From NCBI GenBank assembly GCA_021782365.1, contig JAJXVB010000004.1, positions 62,001 through 126,000 of the forward strand: a DNA stretch of 64,000 nucleotides. Reading direction: 5' to 3'. This stretch comes from Pseudomonadota bacterium. Its GTDB lineage: Bacteria; Pseudomonadota; Gammaproteobacteria; Burkholderiales; Gallionellaceae. Below, piece by piece: positions 1 through 9,012 of this stretch (positions within the stretch are counted from its first letter, which is position 1; each line of letters starts with the position of its first letter). The notes below the pieces were generated by a model, which searched no databases, was not told where the DNA came from, and saw only the letters and a list, made by a program, of their open reading frames with translations. A program made the position numbers and the translations under genes.

Positions 1-102
1 CAGCGCCATTGCCAGTGCATTGGCGCTCATGCCGAGCGGTGCCAGGAATTCCTCACGCAGGATTTCTCCAGGATGTATCGGTCTCATTTTGTTGGCGGCC
101 AT
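1..102 (-). CDS. higA: HigA-family antitoxin (partial, cut by left edge)
   Basis: Only the first 34 codons are present. The reading frame starts MAANKMRPIHPGEILREEF and continues off the window. The HPGEIL(R)EEF segment is the typical N-terminus of VapI/HigA helix-turn-helix antitoxins. The gene lies 11 bp after the stop of the HigB toxin, giving the inverted toxin-first order usual for higBA. It should neutralise HigB and repress the operon through its HTH, which lies beyond the edge. Identification is good for a fragment, but the C-terminal part cannot be judged. Confidence 0.8.
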   Translation of the reverse strand, partial: MAANKMRPIHPGEILREEFLAPLGMSANALAMAL

Positions 103-113
103 TTCATGAACTC

Positions 114-398
114 CTAGTCGTGGTAATCCACTATCTCAACCTGATCCGGCCCTGTTTCGGCCCAGACAAAACAAATTCGCCACTGATCGTTGATGCGGAT
201 GCTGTATTGCCCCTCCCTGTCGCCTTTTAACAACTCCAGGCGGTTTCCGGGAGGAGAACGCAAATCTTGCAGCTTTTCTGCAGCATCCAGCATCTGCAGC
301 TTGCGTTCAGCAACCGATTCGATGTTCCTAAAGCGCTTGGGGTGGCTCCCTTCATACAGGGCTGCGCTATCGCTGCACTTGAAAGATCGGATCGGCAT
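114..398 (-). CDS. higB: HigB-family toxin (RelE-like mRNA interferase)
   Basis: This 94-residue protein begins MPIRSFKCSDSAALYEG and has the HigB/RelE signature: an LEAL-like helix (residues about 34-46), LRSPPGNRLELLKGD, then the core beta strand with YSIRINDQWRICFVW and the C-terminal VEIVDYHD. Length matches plasmid-maintenance killer toxins (90-95 aa). Family members are ribosome-dependent mRNA endonucleases. It is the first gene of a higBA pair and is transcribed divergently from the efflux operon that starts at 502. A 7-bp inverted repeat lies just upstream at 408-426. Confidence 0.9.
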   Translation of the reverse strand: MPIRSFKCSDSAALYEGSHPKRFRNIESVAERKLQMLDAAEKLQDLRSPPGNRLELLKGDREGQYSIRINDQWRICFVWAETGPDQVEIVDYHD

Positions 399-407
399 GG
401 CACATTG

Positions 408-426
408 TTTAACGATACACGTTAAA
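408..426. promoter_or_regulatory. Inverted repeat, probable HigA operator
   Basis: TTTAACG-ATACA-CGTTAAA is a perfect 7-bp inverted repeat with a 5-nt spacer, 10 bp upstream of the higB start. Position and form fit the autoregulatory operator of a higBA operon. It lies in the divergent region shared with the efflux operon at 502, so it could also affect that promoter. Function is inferred. Confidence 0.55.
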
Positions 427-501
427 TGTCAATCATCATATTCATGCGAGTTTCCAAATGCATCGCGATCTGGTTTAATTCATCATTCCCCGAAAAACCG
501 A

Positions 502-1605
502 ATGAGCCGCCCCATGAGAGCTGCATGCCTTTTGTTTTCCCTGTTGGCCGCGCATGCCGCGCTGGCTGCGGACGAAGTAGTCCTCAATTCCAAGCAGATA
601 GAGTCGCTGGGCATCGTCACGGCAAGTCTGCCCGACAAGCAGCACGGCGAGCTTGCCGGCATGCCTGCGCAGGTCGTGATCCCCAGCAACCAGATGGTGG
701 TCGTAAGCGCGCCTCTTCCGGCCGCCGTGCAGCAGGTTGAAGCGGGTGTAGGCGACCATGTATCCAAAGGACAGGTGCTTGCGCGTCTGGAAAGCCCCGC
801 ACTCGCAGAGGCCGAGCGCGGGCTGCTGGAAGCCGCGACCCAGGAACAGCTTGCCCGGAACACCCTCGCGCGCGACGAACAGCTCTGGAAGGACGGCATC
901 ATCGCGGAGAGCCGTTACCGCGCAGCCCAAAGCCAGCACGCCTCGGCAGCCGCGGCGCTTGCCGAGCGCCGGCAGATGCTGAAGCTCGCAGGGATGAGCG
1001 ATGCTGCCATCAAGAAGCTGAAATCCGCCGAAAACCTCGGCAGCCTGCTCGAGGTGAGTTCGCCTATCGATGGCGTGATCCTGGAAAGAAGCATCAGCGC
1101 AGGGCAGCGCCTCGATGCCGCGGCACCTCTCTTCAGGGTCGGAAAGACCAAGCCTCTCGCCCTCGAGATTCAGGTCCCCTTCGCCGCGACAGACGACCTC
1201 GCTGTGGGCGCTTCTGTCAGCGTTCCCGCCTTCAATGCCAAGGGCAAGCTGATCGCGATCGGCCGCAACCTGAGCGGCGCGAACCAGACCATACTCCTGC
1301 GCGCGATCATCCTCGAAGGCTCTGACAACCTGCGTCCAGGCCAGTATGTCGAAGCCAGCATCTCGACATCAAAGGTTGCATCTTCCCAGTGGGACATACC
1401 CAACAGCGCGATCTCGCGCATCGACGGAAGACCCATGGTGTTTGTCGCATCGCCAAAGGGCTTTAGAGCCGCTGCTGTCAGCATCCTGCACGAGGGAGCC
1501 CAGCACAGCGTGGTCTCAGGAAGCTTCAAGGGGGACGAGAAGATCGCGGTTCAGGGCGTGTCCTCGCTCAAGGCAAGCCTCACAGGCGTAGGCTCGGGAG
1601 AATAA
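502..1605 (+). CDS. RND efflux periplasmic adaptor (heavy-metal type, HlyD/CusB/CzcB family)
   Basis: The membrane-fusion protein links the inner-membrane pump to the outer-membrane channel. The frame is open from 190, but the signal peptide (MSRPMRAACLLFSLLAAHAA, cleavage near ALA-AD) points to the ATG at 502; the ATG at 514 is an alternative. This gives about 367 aa. A lipoyl/barrel-sandwich half (VEAGVGDHVSKGQVLARLESP) is followed by a helical hairpin and the second half (ISAGQRLDAAAPLFRV), then a beta-barrel domain. No His-rich or Met-rich metal-binding extension is visible, so the metal cannot be read from it. The stop is 1 bp before the pump GTG start, so the genes form one operon. Confidence 0.88.
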   Translation: MSRPMRAACLLFSLLAAHAALAADEVVLNSKQIESLGIVTASLPDKQHGELAGMPAQVVIPSNQMVVVSAPLPAAVQQVEAGVGDHVSKGQVLARLESPALAEAERGLLEAATQEQLARNTLARDEQLWKDGIIAESRYRAAQSQHASAAAALAERRQMLKLAGMSDAAIKKLKSAENLGSLLEVSSPIDGVILERSISAGQRLDAAAPLFRVGKTKPLALEIQVPFAATDDLAVGASVSVPAFNAKGKLIAIGRNLSGANQTILLRAIILEGSDNLRPGQYVEASISTSKVASSQWDIPNSAISRIDGRPMVFVASPKGFRAAAVSILHEGAQHSVVSGSFKGDEKIAVQGVSSLKASLTGVGSGE

Positions 1606-1606
1606 G

Positions 1607-4600
1607 GTGCTCTCAAGGCTGGTCGAATTCGCACTCTCACAGCGCCTGCTGGTCATCGCGCTCACGCTTCTCCTGATAGGATCGGGCGTCATCGCCTTCC
1701 GGGACCTGCCTATAGACGCATTCCCAGACGTTTCCACGACCCAGGTCAAGCTGATCATGAAGGCTCCCGGCATGACGCCTGAGGAAGTCGAGGCGCGCAT
1801 CACCGCACCCATAGAGCTCGAGATGCTGGGCATCCCCAACCAGCGCATCCTGCGCTCCACTTCGAAGTATGCGATCGCGGACATCACCATCGATTTCAAC
1901 GACGGGACCGACATCTACTGGGCGAGGCAACAGGTGGCCGAGCGCCTGTCCAATGTGCTGCGCGATCTTCCCGCCGGCACGACGGGGGGGCTCGCCCCCA
2001 TCACTACGCCGCTTGGCGAGATGTACATGTTCACCGTAGAAGGAAAGAGCGCAACGCCTGAACAGCGCCGCACGGTTCTGGACTGGGTGATCCGCCCCGC
2101 CCTGCGCACGCTGCCTGGCGTTGCGGACGTCAATTCGCTGGGCGGCCTCGTGCGCAGCTTCGAGGTGGTGCCCGACCACACCGCTCTCGCGGCGCGCGGC
2201 ATCTCCATGCAGATGCTGCAGGGTGCGCTCGAGTCCAACAACCGCAACGACGGGGCCGGCCGCCTCACAGACGGGGACGAGACGCTGCTCGTGCGCACCG
2301 AGGGCAGCATCAAGACGCTTCAGGACGTGCGCAATATCGTAATCGCAAGCCCAGGAGGAAACCCGATCAGGGTGGGCGATGTGGCCCAGGTGCGCATCGG
2401 CAGCCTGACCAGATACGGGACCGTCACCAAGGATGGAAAGGGCGAAGCGGTTGAAGGCCTTGTGCTCGGGTTGAGGGGGGCAAACGCGCAGAAGGTCGTC
2501 GAAGGCGTGCGCGCAAAACTCGCCGAACTCAAGTTGCCGGATGGCATCACCACCCGCGTTTTCTACGATCGCGGCAGCCTCGTTAAGCGCGCGGTGGGCA
2601 CGGTGTCCAAGGCGCTCACCGAGGCTATCGTTCTCGTGGTCATACTTCTGGTCCTCTTCCTGGGCGATTTGCGCGCAGCGCTCGTGGTAGCGCTTGCGCT
2701 GCCTCTTGCGGTGCTCGCGACCTTCATCCTGATGAGCCAGTTCGGCATGTCGGCCAACCTGATGTCCCTCGGCGGACTCGCCATCGCGATCGGCATGCTG
2801 GTCGATGCGGCGGTCGTCGTGGTCGAGAACATCACAAGCCACCTCTCGCACAGCAAGACCCACCATCTGCACACGATCTACCGTGCGGTGAAGGAAGTCA
2901 TCACGCCGGTCGCGGCAGGCGTTGCGATCATCATCATCGTCTTCCTTCCATTGATGACGCTGCGCGGGCTCGAGGGCAAGCTCTTCGTGCCCGTCGCGCT
3001 GACCATCGTCTTCGCGCTCGCGGGATCACTGCTTCTCTCGCTCACCGTGATCCCGATGCTCGCCTCCTTCATGCTGAAGAAATCCCACCATTCCGACCCC
3101 TGGCTCGTGAGGAAGGCGCTGGCAATCTACGAGCCTCTGCTCGAGAAGGCGCTGAAACGCGAGCGCACCGTGATCGCCATAGCAGTCTTACTCCTGCTTG
3201 CAACGGCCGCCGTCTACCCGTTGATAGGCAAGACCTTCATGCCCGAGATGGACGAAGGCGACATCGTGATGCAGACCACCAAGCTTCCCTCGATCAGCCT
3301 TGCCAAGACGGCCGAGATGGACGAGCGCATACAGCGCGCGATCCTGAAGGCGGTGCCCGAGGTCAAGAGCATCATCTCGCGCGCGGGCGCCGACGAACTC
3401 GGCCTGGATCCCATGGGGCTAAACGAGGCTGACAACTTCATGGTTCTGAAACCCCAGGCCGAATGGCGGTCCCCGGACAAGAACGCGATCATAGAGAACA
3501 TAAGGCGCGTGATGGAGAATTTCCCGGGCATCGAATACAGCTTCACGCAGCCCATCTCCATGCGCGTGTCGGAGATGCTGACAGGCGCGAGGGGCGATGT
3601 GGCGATCAAGATCTTCGGAACGGACATAGTAAAACTCGACGATCTGTCAGGCCAGATGGTCGATGTGATCAAGGGGATCAAGGGCAGCGAGGATGCCTAT
3701 ACCGCGCAGAACACAGGCGTGCAGTACTACCGCGTGATAATAGACAGGCTCGCCGCGGGCCGCATGGGGCTGAGCGTCGACGACGTGAGCAATACGCTGC
3801 GCGCCCAGATCGAAGGCAGGCAGCTGGGCACAGTGATAGAGGACGGACGACGCACGCCTCTGCTCCTGCGCGGAGAGGCAGACGTGCAGCAATCGCCCGC
3901 GCTCTTTTCAGCGCTCACGCTGCCTCTGGCTGACGGCCAGAACGTTCCCCTGTCGGCGATCGCAAGGCTGGAGCGCAGCGACGGCCCGGTCAGGGTCATC
4001 AGGGAAAACGGCGAGCGCATGGCGATCGTGCAGGTCAACGTGCGCGGCCGCGACCTGGTCGGATTCGTGGACGAGGCAAAGGCCGAGGTCGCGCGCAAAA
4101 TCAAGCTCCCGCCTGGCTACCATCTCAGCTGGGGAGGACAATTCGAAAACCAGCAGCGCGCCGCGGCAAGGCTTTCCGTCGTTGTCCCCGTGGCGCTCGG
4201 CCTGATCTTCATGCTGCTCTTCGCCACATTCGGCTCGGTGCGCCAGGCGGCCCTCGTGCTGACCAATGTCCCGTTCGCGATGATAGGCGGCGTGTTCGCG
4301 CTCTGGATCAGCCGTGAATATCTTTCAGTTCCGGCATCCGTTGGCTTCATCGCGCTCCTTGGCATCGCGGTCCTGAACGGCGTGGTGATGGTATCCTATT
4401 TCAATCAGCTGCATGCCGAAGGCAGGGAAATCACTCGCGTGGTCACGGAAGGCGCGAGAAGGCGGTTGCGCCCCGTGCTGATGACGGCCAGCATCACCGC
4501 GTTCGGACTTCTGCCATTGCTTTTCGCGAAAGGCCCCGGCTCCGAGATACAGAAACCCCTTGCCATCGTGGTCACCGGCGGGCTCCTGAGCTCGACGCTG

Positions 4601-4678
4601 CTCACGCTGATCATGCTGCCCGTCCTTTACCGCCGCTTCGGCATCGAGAAGAGGAAGAACAAAGTTGAAAGCGCTTGA
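1607..4678 (+). CDS. Heavy-metal efflux RND transporter (CzcA/CusA family)
   Basis: This inner-membrane proton/metal antiporter of 1023 aa matches the HME-RND length. It starts with GTG: the N-terminal helix MLSRLVEFALSQRLLV is followed by DLPIDAFPDVSTTQVK, the typical start of the family. The TM4 motif GMLVDAAVVVVEN (Asp about residue 400) carries the relay Asp and Glu. The additional upstream Asp of CzcA-type pumps is Ala here (LAIAIGMLVD), as in CusA. Yet the three CusA methionine ligands are not conserved at the equivalent places (IVMQTTKLPS, LNEADNFM, RVSEMLTG). The substrate is therefore not assignable. The gene overlaps the next one by 14 bp. Confidence 0.92.
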   Translation: MLSRLVEFALSQRLLVIALTLLLIGSGVIAFRDLPIDAFPDVSTTQVKLIMKAPGMTPEEVEARITAPIELEMLGIPNQRILRSTSKYAIADITIDFNDGTDIYWARQQVAERLSNVLRDLPAGTTGGLAPITTPLGEMYMFTVEGKSATPEQRRTVLDWVIRPALRTLPGVADVNSLGGLVRSFEVVPDHTALAARGISMQMLQGALESNNRNDGAGRLTDGDETLLVRTEGSIKTLQDVRNIVIASPGGNPIRVGDVAQVRIGSLTRYGTVTKDGKGEAVEGLVLGLRGANAQKVVEGVRAKLAELKLPDGITTRVFYDRGSLVKRAVGTVSKALTEAIVLVVILLVLFLGDLRAALVVALALPLAVLATFILMSQFGMSANLMSLGGLAIAIGMLVDAAVVVVENITSHLSHSKTHHLHTIYRAVKEVITPVAAGVAIIIIVFLPLMTLRGLEGKLFVPVALTIVFALAGSLLLSLTVIPMLASFMLKKSHHSDPWLVRKALAIYEPLLEKALKRERTVIAIAVLLLLATAAVYPLIGKTFMPEMDEGDIVMQTTKLPSISLAKTAEMDERIQRAILKAVPEVKSIISRAGADELGLDPMGLNEADNFMVLKPQAEWRSPDKNAIIENIRRVMENFPGIEYSFTQPISMRVSEMLTGARGDVAIKIFGTDIVKLDDLSGQMVDVIKGIKGSEDAYTAQNTGVQYYRVIIDRLAAGRMGLSVDDVSNTLRAQIEGRQLGTVIEDGRRTPLLLRGEADVQQSPALFSALTLPLADGQNVPLSAIARLERSDGPVRVIRENGERMAIVQVNVRGRDLVGFVDEAKAEVARKIKLPPGYHLSWGGQFENQQRAAARLSVVVPVALGLIFMLLFATFGSVRQAALVLTNVPFAMIGGVFALWISREYLSVPASVGFIALLGIAVLNGVVMVSYFNQLHAEGREITRVVTEGARRRLRPVLMTASITAFGLLPLLFAKGPGSEIQKPLAIVVTGGLLSSTLLTLIMLPVLYRRFGIEKRKNKVESA

Positions 4679-4976
4679 TTGCTACCTGATCCTGGTCTGC
4701 CACAAATCGCTCGAGGAGCGTCTGGTGGATCATCTCCTCGCCCATCCGGAATGGGTCAGCGGATTTTCCGTGAGCGCGATCGAGGGGCATAGTCTTCGCG
4801 AGTTTCTGCCAAGCGCGCAGGAACAGGTGCGCGGGCGTTCGCAGCGCATCGAGATCAGCACCGCGATCAACCTCGAGGATGCGAGAGCGCTGATCTCGCA
4901 TCTCAAGTCAGCAGAGCCCAACGCCGAAATCGCCTACTGGATGATGCCGATACTCGAATTCGGGAGGCTCGCATGA
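4665..4976 (+). CDS. DUF3240 family protein
   Basis: This small 103-aa protein has a TTG start that overlaps the pump gene; a GAGGAAG Shine-Dalgarno sits about 8 nt upstream. Motifs CYLILVCHKSLEERLVDHLL and IAYWMMPILEFGRL match DUF3240, a family found almost only inside czc/cus-type operons of beta- and gammaproteobacteria. The fold is thought to resemble PII/CutA-like small alpha/beta proteins. Its role is unknown; a metal-sensing or pump-modulating partner is a reasonable inference. Its stop overlaps the start of the outer-membrane factor by ATGA. Confidence 0.82.
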   Translation: MKALDCYLILVCHKSLEERLVDHLLAHPEWVSGFSVSAIEGHSLREFLPSAQEQVRGRSQRIEISTAINLEDARALISHLKSAEPNAEIAYWMMPILEFGRLA

Positions 4977-6199
4977 AGGCCTGGCCGCTATTCCTGTTCC
5001 CGCTGATGGCGGCGGCCGCAGAATTTTCCGATCTGCCTCCGCCCCAGGAAGTCAACGCCGCATTGGAAAGCAACATCGACGTTCAAACCGCGAAGACCGG
5101 AATAAGCCTCGAACAGTCGAACAAGGAGAGACTCAAGGAGGGCGAACACGAATTCAACCTGCGCACGGATTCCGCACAGCGCCACATCATTAATCCAGGC
5201 CAGAGGCTGAGGGAATGGGACGTCTCGGTGGAGCGCCCCATCCGCCTTCCTGGAAAGGCGCAAATAGACAACGACATCGGCACTGCCGGCGTGACGCGCG
5301 CGGAATATGCGCTGGGAGATGCACGCCACGAGGCAAGCCGGATGCTGCTCCGCCTCTGGTATGACTGGCAGCGCGAAGAAGCGAGCGCAAACCAGTGGCA
5401 GCAGCAGGTTGGAATCCTCAAGCAGCAGGCCGAGATCACCGGCAAGCGCGTTGCGGCAGGAGATGCGCCGATGATGGAACTGAACCAGGCAAAAGCGGCC
5501 GTCGCCCAGGCGAACGTTTCCCTCTCGCAGGCGAGAAGCAAGGCCTTGCTTGCCGCCAACGATCTGGTTCGCCAGTTTCCGGCGTTAAGGCTCCCTGAAA
5601 AAATCGAACCCTCCGATCCCCAGCCGATCCCCCATGATTTCGCGTACTGGCACGAGAAGGTGCTGGCCGACAACCACGAGCTCGGAATGATGAAGTCTGA
5701 GCGCGAGATCCAGCAGCTGAAGGCACAGCGCAGCCGGGCGGACAAGGTTCCGGATCCCACCATAGGCCTGCGCTATTCCAGCGAATTCGGCGGAAGCGAA
5801 CTCGTGACCGGTGTCTACCTGATCGTCCCCCTTTCATTCGGTCTGCGCGAAACCATCGCGAAGAGCGCGGGCTATCAGGCCGAGATCAGCGCACAGCGCG
5901 AGGCCTCCGTGAAGCGCCGCCTTGAGAACGACATCAAGGGGGTCTATGCAGCAGCGACCAGCAACTACGACACATGGCGCGACGCGAAAGACGCAGCAGC
6001 CAGCATGAGGCAGAACGCAGACCTCGTCGCGCGCGCCTACAGCCTTGGAGAGAGCAGCCTTTCCGATGTGCTGACCGCGCGCCGCCTGGCACTCGAATCC
6101 TCGCTCTCGGAAACCATGGCAAGGCTGGACGCAAACGAATCCCGTTACCGCCTCATGCTCGACGCGCATCAGCTCTGGCCCCTGGACGAGGGGGACTAG
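4973..6199 (+). CDS. TolC-family outer-membrane efflux factor (CzcC/CusC-like)
   Basis: The 408-aa protein has a short signal peptide (MKAWPLFLFPLMAAAAEF). Two TolC repeats follow: the first half contains PIRLPGKAQIDNDI and a long coiled-coil, the second contains the conserved VPLSFGLRETIAKSAGYQAE. It lacks the lipobox Cys of NodT/OprM types, like many CzcC proteins. As the last gene of the adaptor-pump-DUF3240-channel operon, it should form the outer-membrane exit duct. It starts with a 4-bp ATGA overlap, so translation is probably coupled. Confidence 0.9.
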   Translation: MKAWPLFLFPLMAAAAEFSDLPPPQEVNAALESNIDVQTAKTGISLEQSNKERLKEGEHEFNLRTDSAQRHIINPGQRLREWDVSVERPIRLPGKAQIDNDIGTAGVTRAEYALGDARHEASRMLLRLWYDWQREEASANQWQQQVGILKQQAEITGKRVAAGDAPMMELNQAKAAVAQANVSLSQARSKALLAANDLVRQFPALRLPEKIEPSDPQPIPHDFAYWHEKVLADNHELGMMKSEREIQQLKAQRSRADKVPDPTIGLRYSSEFGGSELVTGVYLIVPLSFGLRETIAKSAGYQAEISAQREASVKRRLENDIKGVYAAATSNYDTWRDAKDAAASMRQNADLVARAYSLGESSLSDVLTARRLALESSLSETMARLDANESRYRLMLDAHQLWPLDEGD

Positions 6200-6336
6200 G
6201 ACCCTCAGACAGAGACCTGACACTTCATAAGGTTTTGATTCAAAAGCTGCGATATTAGGCTACACTAACAGCGGGCAACCAAGAATGCCGAAAAGGCATC
6301 GACGCCTGCAATAGTAACGTCAACAGGGAGAGACAC

Positions 6337-6648
6337 ATGTCCGAACTAATCGCAAGCAAGATACAAAGCAATCCAAAATACATGGAGCTCGTAAGAAGGC
6401 GAAATACGCTTTCCTGGACTCTTTCCGCCCTGGTGTGCATCATGTACTTCGGCTTCACGCTGATGATCGCATTCACGCCAGACATCCTGACCCAACCGAT
6501 CGCCGCAGACAGCGTGATTCCCGTCGGCATGCTGATGGGCGTGGGCGTGATCGTCGCCTCGTGCGTGCTGACAGGCATCTATGTCTATGTCGCCAATCAG
6601 ACCTTCGATCCCATCGTCAGCGAAATCGTGAGCGAGGCATCCAAATGA
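6337..6648 (+). CDS. yjcH: DUF485 inner-membrane protein YjcH
   Basis: This 103-aa protein has two transmembrane helices (about residues 28-50 and 61-86) and the DUF485 hallmark [19 protein letters not shown] near its N-terminus. A good ribosome-binding site (GGGAGAG) precedes the ATG. It is nearly always the partner of the acetate symporter ActP, with which it overlaps by ATGA here. A role in assembly or regulation of the symporter is presumed from linkage only. Confidence 0.9.
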   Translation: MSELIASKIQSNPKYMELVRRRNTLSWTLSALVCIMYFGFTLMIAFTPDILTQPIAADSVIPVGMLMGVGVIVASCVLTGIYVYVANQTFDPIVSEIVSEASK

Positions 6649-8315
6649 AAAAGCTCATCGCTCTCGCTACACCTCTGCTCTTTGCAAACCTGGCCTATGC
6701 CGCGGATGCGACAGCCGAAGCCCCGCTCAACTGGCACGCGATCTCGATGTTCCTGCTGTTCGTCGCGATCACGCTTGGCATCACCTACTGGGCGGCGACC
6801 CGCACCAAGACCGCGACGGACTTCTATGCCGCAGGACGCGGCGTGACCGGTCTTCAGAACGGCCTTGCGATCGCGGGAGACTTCATGTCTGCCGCCTCCT
6901 TCCTCGGGATCGCGGCGCTCGTCTACATGAACGGCTTCTACGGCCTGATCTTCTCGGTGGGTTGGCTGGTCGGATGGCCGATCATCCTGTTCCTGATCGC
7001 CGAGAGGCTGCGCAACCTCGGCAAGTACACCTATGCCGACGTCGTCTCTTTCAGGTTGCAGCAGGGGCCCGTGCGCACGATGGCCGCGATCGGCTCGCTG
7101 ATCGTCGTGATCTGGTATCTGATAGGCCAGGCAGTCGGTGCGGGGCAGCTGCTGCACACGCTGGTGCCTCAGGTCTCCTACCGCGAATCCATCGTCGTGG
7201 TCGGCGGACTCATCATCATCTACGTGACCTTCGGCGGCATGAAGGCGACCACATGGGTGCAGATCATCAAGGCAGGCCTGCTCCTGGGAGGTGCGACCCT
7301 GATGGCGCTGGGCGTGATGGCTCACGAAGGCTTCAGCTTCGGCAAGCTCTTCTCGGACGCGGTCGCGATCCATCCCAAGCACATGGACATCATGAAGTCC
7401 GTTGTGAAGATAGGCGCGAAGGCCAACCCGATCGAATCGATATCGCTGGGCCTCACGCTGATGCTGGGTACAGCAGGGCTTCCCCACATCCTGATGCGCT
7501 TCTTCACCGTGACCGATTCCAAGGCCGCAAGGAAGTCCGTGCTCTACGGCACCTGCTTCATCGGCTTCTTCTACATCCTGACCTTCATCATCGGTTTCGG
7601 TGCGATCGTGCTGGTCGCGAACAATCCGGAATATGTGGCCAACCTGACGAAGAGCGTGCTCGATCTCAAGGGCGGCCTGAACATGCCTGCTGTCTATCTC
7701 TCCCATGCGATAGGCGGCGACCTGTTCCTGGGCTTCATCGCGGCGGTCGCTTTTGCGACGATACTCGCCGTTGTGTCCGGGCTCACGCTGGCCGGCGCAT
7801 CAGCGCTTTCGCATGACATCTATGCGAACGTGATCATGAAGGGCAAGGCATCCGAGAAGCAGGAAGTCTGGGTTTCCAAGATGAGCGTGATCGGCCTTGG
7901 TGTGCTGGCTGTTCTTCTGGGATTCGCCTTCGAGAAGCAGAACATCGCCTACATCGTAGGCCTTACCTTCTCGATCGCGGCCTGCACCAACTTCCCCATC
8001 CTCGCGCTTTCCGTATTCTGGCGCGGGCTCACCACAAGGGGCGCTGTGATAGGCGGCTATACGGGCATCTTCGGTTCGATCGGCCTGTTGATCATCGGAC
8101 CCACGATATGGACCAAGATCCTCAACATGGGTCCCGCGATCTTCCCGTACGACTTCCCGACCTTCGTCGTGTTGCCTGCCGTGCTCATCGTAGCCTACAT
8201 CGTCTCTGTTACCGACAAGAGCGAGAGCGCTGCGAAGGAGAGGGCCGCGTTCGATGCGCAGATGATACGCGCAGAGACAGGTCTGGGCGCCGAAGCGGGC
8301 GCTGCAGTACACTGA
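6645..8315 (+). CDS. actP: Cation/acetate symporter ActP (SSS family)
   Basis: A sodium:solute symporter of 556 aa; E. coli ActP has 549. The open frame reaches further upstream, but the ATG overlapping the yjcH stop begins [20 protein letters not shown], the signal-like N-terminus typical of ActP. Diagnostic segments are [37 protein letters not shown] and [19 protein letters not shown], spread over about 13 helices. It takes up acetate and other short monocarboxylates. A strong intrinsic terminator follows 12 bp after the stop. Confidence 0.93.
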   Translation: MKKLIALATPLLFANLAYAADATAEAPLNWHAISMFLLFVAITLGITYWAATRTKTATDFYAAGRGVTGLQNGLAIAGDFMSAASFLGIAALVYMNGFYGLIFSVGWLVGWPIILFLIAERLRNLGKYTYADVVSFRLQQGPVRTMAAIGSLIVVIWYLIGQAVGAGQLLHTLVPQVSYRESIVVVGGLIIIYVTFGGMKATTWVQIIKAGLLLGGATLMALGVMAHEGFSFGKLFSDAVAIHPKHMDIMKSVVKIGAKANPIESISLGLTLMLGTAGLPHILMRFFTVTDSKAARKSVLYGTCFIGFFYILTFIIGFGAIVLVANNPEYVANLTKSVLDLKGGLNMPAVYLSHAIGGDLFLGFIAAVAFATILAVVSGLTLAGASALSHDIYANVIMKGKASEKQEVWVSKMSVIGLGVLAVLLGFAFEKQNIAYIVGLTFSIAACTNFPILALSVFWRGLTTRGAVIGGYTGIFGSIGLLIIGPTIWTKILNMGPAIFPYDFPTFVVLPAVLIVAYIVSVTDKSESAAKERAAFDAQMIRAETGLGAEAGAAVH

Positions 8316-8326
8316 GACTGACCTTC

Positions 8327-8357
8327 AAAGGCCGCCGGAAACGGCGGCCTTTTTTTA
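8327..8357 (+). terminator. Rho-independent terminator of yjcH-actP
   Basis: A 10-bp perfect stem (AAAGGCCGCC / GGCGGCCTTT) with a GGAAAC loop is followed by a T-run reaching 8356. It ends 2 bp before the stop codon of the convergent exonuclease gene. Confidence 0.93.
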
Positions 8358-8358
8358 T

Positions 8359-9012
8359 TCACAACCTCAAGACTTCCCCGGAGCCCGCTCTCGCGATGCT
8401 CCTCATCCTGTCGTAGCTCACGTCCTTTCCTGCAATCAGCAATAGCTCGGCTGTCGCCAGCGCATCGCAGAGCGCGTTGTGCCTCTCCTCTATGACGATG
8501 GAAAAATACTGAACCCAGTCGTCCAGCGTCTTCAGGTTAAGGTTGGGCATGAGCGCGGGAAGGACATAGGCGAGATCGAGCCAGCGATGCCTGAAATTAA
8601 GCCCAAGATATTCCTTCATCGCGCGCCTGATCGAAGTCTCGTCGAAGGCGACGTGGAATGCGACCAGAGGAGACTTTCCGAGATACTCCAGGAAATCGAG
8701 AAGCGCATCGGCAGGAGGCAGGCCCTGCCGCTGCGTCTCTCCGGTGATGCCGTGCACCAGGATGTTCGCCTTGCTGCTCGCGTCCTTCTGGCGGAGCACG
8801 ACAGAAAAGCTCTGCCCCAATGCGATGCGCCCCTCCTCGACCGCCACCGCGCCTATCGAGATCAGCGCATCCCGCGTGGGATCCAGACCCGTGGTCTCGA
8901 CGTCGACCACCACGATGCGCCCGATTTCTTCCGGCAGGTTCTTCCAGGCAGCCAGCCGGCGCTTCTGCTCCTGGCTCAGTTCGGGTCCTACGAAGAACCT
9001 GAGAAGGCTCAT
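8359..9012 (-). CDS. DEDDh 3'-5' exonuclease (DNA polymerase III epsilon-like)
   Basis: The 217-aa protein carries the exonuclease motifs in order: ExoI VVVDVETTGLD (about residues 34-44), ExoII LVAFHVAFDETSIRRA and ExoIII HNALCDALATAELL. All DEDDh acidic residues and the His are present. It lacks the C-terminal tau-binding tail of replicative DnaQ, so it is probably an accessory nuclease. Its ATG overlaps the stop of the DUF294 gene by 4 bp. The pairing of DUF294 with such an exonuclease next to actP recurs in proteobacteria; its biochemical meaning is unknown. Confidence 0.88.
   Translation of the reverse strand: MSLLRFFVGPELSQEQKRRLAAWKNLPEEIGRIVVVDVETTGLDPTRDALISIGAVAVEEGRIALGQSFSVVLRQKDASSKANILVHGITGETQRQGLPPADALLDFLEYLGKSPLVAFHVAFDETSIRRAMKEYLGLNFRHRWLDLAYVLPALMPNLNLKTLDDWVQYFSIVIEERHNALCDALATAELLLIAGKDVSYDRMRSIARAGSGEVLRL

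Noticed and set aside
1637-2872. 411-codon antisense frame inside the metal RND gene
   Set aside because: It is His/Asp/Arg-rich mirror-frame composition with no ribosome-binding site, opposite an intact RND gene.
1607-4678. Assignment of the RND pump as copper/silver CusA
   Set aside because: The TM4 motif is CusA-like, but the periplasmic methionine triad is not conserved and the adaptor shows no Met-rich metal site.
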